A stretch of DNA of 8,915 bases, taken from DASYRM01 sp036004405. Lineage in GTDB: Bacteria > Acidobacteriota > Vicinamibacteria > Vicinamibacterales > UBA2999. A program made the position numbers and the translations under genes. Below, piece by piece: positions 7,400 to 8,915 of this stretch. The stretch's first letter is position 1. Each line of letters starts with the position of its first letter. The notes beneath the pieces are model-generated. The model searched no databases, had not been told where the DNA came from, and saw nothing but the letters and a program-made list of their open reading frames with translations. The stretch spans positions 1 through 8,915 of the forward strand of contig DASYRM010000019.1 of NCBI GenBank assembly GCA_036004405.1, read 5' to 3'.

Positions 7400-7429
7400 T
7401 AGGGACGGGCCGTCTGAAGGCGGCCCCTA
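7400..7429. repeat. Palindromic REP-like element abutting the rpoN start
   Basis: GGGCCG (7407-7412) and CGGCCC (7421-7426) form a 6-base stem around the loop TCTGAAGG. TAGGG (7400-7404) and CCCTA (7425-7429) are a further, partly overlapping pair of arms, so both registers cannot form fully at once. On the minus strand it reads TAGGGGCCGCCTTCAG, a form resembling dispersed palindromic repeats that I recall from GC-rich genomes and metagenome bins. It ends five bases before the rpoN ATG, in the place where a ribosome binding site would be expected. Its being a repeat family is inference from one copy. Confidence 0.4.
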
Positions 7430-7434
7430 CTACG

Positions 7435-8880
7435 ATGGCGATTTCGCAAAGACTGCACACCAAGCTCGTTCAGAAGCTCATTCTGACGCCATCGCTGCAG
7501 CAGGCCATCAAGCTGCTGCCGATGTCGACGCTCGAGCTGTCCGAGCTGCTCAACCAGGAGATGGTTGAGAATCCGATGCTCGAGGAGACTCCTACGGAGA
7601 ATCTGGAGCAGCAGGAGGCCGCTCCGGAGAAGCCGGAAGAGAAGCCCGCCGCGGAAAAGGGCGACACGTGGGACGACCAGGACTACGAGTATTTCTTCGG
7701 GGACTACCTCGACGACGGCTACCGGCCGCGCACCCCCACCGAGGTCAAGGAACTTCCCCCGATCGAGAACACGCTCTCCACCGCCGCGTCGCTCTCGGAC
7801 CATCTGCTCTGGCAGCTGTCGATGCAGACCAACGAGCCGGCGCTGCGGACCATCGGCGAAGCCATCATCGGCAACCTCGACGACGACGGCTACCTGGTGG
7901 CGACCGTGGACGAGCTGTCGTCGATGGGGCCATGGTCCACGGAAGACGTCGAGCAGGCGCTCAAGCTGGTGCAGAGCCTCGACCCGATCGGCGTCGCCGC
8001 GCGCGACCTGCAGGAGTCGCTGCTGCTGCAGCTGCGGCACATCAAGGTGACCGGCGCCCCGGAGGAACACGATCGCATCGCGGTCGCGGAGCGGATCGTC
8101 ACCGAGTACATGCGCCTGCTGCAGAACCACCAGATTCCGGAACTGGCGAAGAAGCTGGCGATCTCGATCGACGAGCTGAAGCAGCACATCGAGCTGATTC
8201 AGCAGCTCGACCCGAAGCCGGGGAGCCGCTACAACCCGTCGCAGTCGCAGTACGTCATCCCCGACGTCTACGTCGTCAAGGTCGAGGAGCAGTACGTGGC
8301 GGTCCTCAACGAGGAAGGGCTGCCGCAGCTCCGCATCAGTCCGGTGTACCGCCGGCTGCTCGACAAAGGCGCCGAGAACAGCGACGAGACGCGGGCCTAC
8401 GTCAAGGACAAGTTCCGCTCGGCGCTGTGGCTGATCAAGTCGGTGGAGCAGCGGCAGAAGACCATCCACAAGGTCGCCACCAGCATCATCAACTTCCAGC
8501 GCGATTTTCTCGACCACGGCATCGAGTACCTGCGGCCGCTGGTGCTGCGCGACGTGGCCAACGACATCGGCATGCACGAGTCGACCGTCAGCCGCGTGGT
8601 CACCAACAAGTACATGCACACGCCACAAGGCGTGTTCGAGATGAAGTACTTCTTCCACAGCGGAATCAACAGCCAATACGGCGACGCTGTGTCGTCAGTC
8701 ACGATCAAGCAGCGCATTCGCAAGATCATCGAGCAGGAAGACCCGAAGAAGCCGCTGAGCGATTCGAAGATCGTCAGCATGCTGCACCGGGAGGGTCTGG
8801 AGCTGGCGCGCCGGACGATCGCGAAGTACCGCGAGGAGCTGAAGATTCCGACGTCCAACCAGCGGAAGGTTCTCTACTAG
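7435..8880 (+). CDS. rpoN: RNA polymerase sigma-54 factor RpoN
   Basis: RpoN directs RNA polymerase to -24/-12 promoters and needs AAA+ enhancer-binding activators. The product has 481 residues, the usual length. Region I (1-50, LTPSLQQAIKLLPMSTLELSELL and QEMVENPMLEE) is the Gln/Leu-rich activator-response segment. Region II (about 51-115) is acidic and variable. The core-binding region follows (about 115-300, with NLDDDGYL at 147-154 and LDPIGVAARDLQESL at 182-196). Then come LDPKPGSRYNP (258-268), the helix-turn-helix (LRDVANDIGMHESTVSRVV, 371-389) and the RpoN box ARRTIAKYREEL (458-469), which differs from the canonical box only by Ile for Val. The ATG at 7435 gives the standard MAISQRL start, but no Shine-Dalgarno is visible; a palindromic element occupies that place. 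rpoN next to lptB is a conserved neighbourhood; hpf and PTS genes often come next but lie beyond this window. Confidence 0.98.
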   Translation: MAISQRLHTKLVQKLILTPSLQQAIKLLPMSTLELSELLNQEMVENPMLEETPTENLEQQEAAPEKPEEKPAAEKGDTWDDQDYEYFFGDYLDDGYRPRTPTEVKELPPIENTLSTAASLSDHLLWQLSMQTNEPALRTIGEAIIGNLDDDGYLVATVDELSSMGPWSTEDVEQALKLVQSLDPIGVAARDLQESLLLQLRHIKVTGAPEEHDRIAVAERIVTEYMRLLQNHQIPELAKKLAISIDELKQHIELIQQLDPKPGSRYNPSQSQYVIPDVYVVKVEEQYVAVLNEEGLPQLRISPVYRRLLDKGAENSDETRAYVKDKFRSALWLIKSVEQRQKTIHKVATSIINFQRDFLDHGIEYLRPLVLRDVANDIGMHESTVSRVVTNKYMHTPQGVFEMKYFFHSGINSQYGDAVSSVTIKQRIRKIIEQEDPKKPLSDSKIVSMLHREGLELARRTIAKYREELKIPTSNQRKVLY

Positions 8881-8892
8881 CCATCGACAGAG

Positions 8893-8912
8893 GGCCGGCA
8901 TCGGCGTCGGCC
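8893..8912 (+). other. Inverted repeat downstream of rpoN, at the window edge
   Basis: GGCCG (8893-8897) and CGGCC (8908-8912) can pair across a 10-base loop, starting 12 bases after the rpoN stop. A shorter alternative stem, GCCG-GCAT-CGGC, is also possible. The window ends three bases later, so a following T-run or the next gene cannot be seen. In DNA this GC-rich such a short stem is weak evidence of a terminator. Confidence 0.2.
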
Positions 8913-8915
8913 GCC

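Noticed and set aside
7399..8676. 425-codon open frame on the minus strand opposite rpoN
   Set aside because: Its sequence is Leu/Val/His/Arg-rich shadow coding with no motif, and rpoN on the other strand is unmistakable.
1..8915. An undescribed accessory or defence system in the window
   Set aside because: Every substantial gene is a recognisable core function with conserved neighbours. There are no mobile-element genes, composition breaks or unknown gene clusters to support such a claim.

Overview
The window is a compact, GC-rich (roughly two-thirds G+C by eye) housekeeping segment. All genes are on the + strand: the 3' end of dnaE, then accA, recJ, a long periplasmic LptC/LptA-type gene, lptB and rpoN. 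Gaps between genes are 10 to 36 bases, except for 139 bases before rpoN. No RNA gene, insertion sequence, CRISPR array or phage gene was seen. No gene-free stretch exceeds 300 bases.

Organism: a Gram-negative (LPS-exporting) bacterium with high GC. The order dnaE-accA is familiar from Proteobacteria, and lpt genes next to rpoN are widespread in Gram-negatives. The oversized LptC/LptA-like protein, the AccA and RecJ motif variants and the gene order make me favour an Acidobacteriota member, perhaps Vicinamibacteria. This is inference from memory, not a search.

Layout: 2-1525 is the C-terminal part of the replicative polymerase DnaE, with the beta-clamp motif and OB fold visible. 1539-2504 is AccA, the alpha carboxyltransferase subunit of acetyl-CoA carboxylase. 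2515-4260 is the RecJ 5'-3' ssDNA exonuclease. 4293-6533 encodes a 746-residue membrane-anchored protein in which an LptC-like N-terminal part and an LptA/OstA-like C-terminal part appear joined, with further beta-rich sequence between them. 6570-7295 is LptB, the ATPase of the LPS exporter. 7435-8880 is RpoN (sigma-54). Tight spacing suggests one transcription unit from dnaE or accA through lptB. rpoN has its own leader.

How the genes work together: LptB powers LPS extraction from the inner membrane, and the LptC/LptA-like protein would carry LPS across the periplasm. AccA supplies malonyl-CoA for the acyl chains of phospholipid and lipid A, while DnaE and RecJ serve replication and repair. 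The segment is therefore essential core metabolism, not an accessory island. The parts most worth a second look are the fused LptC-LptA bridge protein and the 139-base rpoN leader, which holds three inverted repeats and a sigma-54-like -24/-12 sequence (possible autoregulation).
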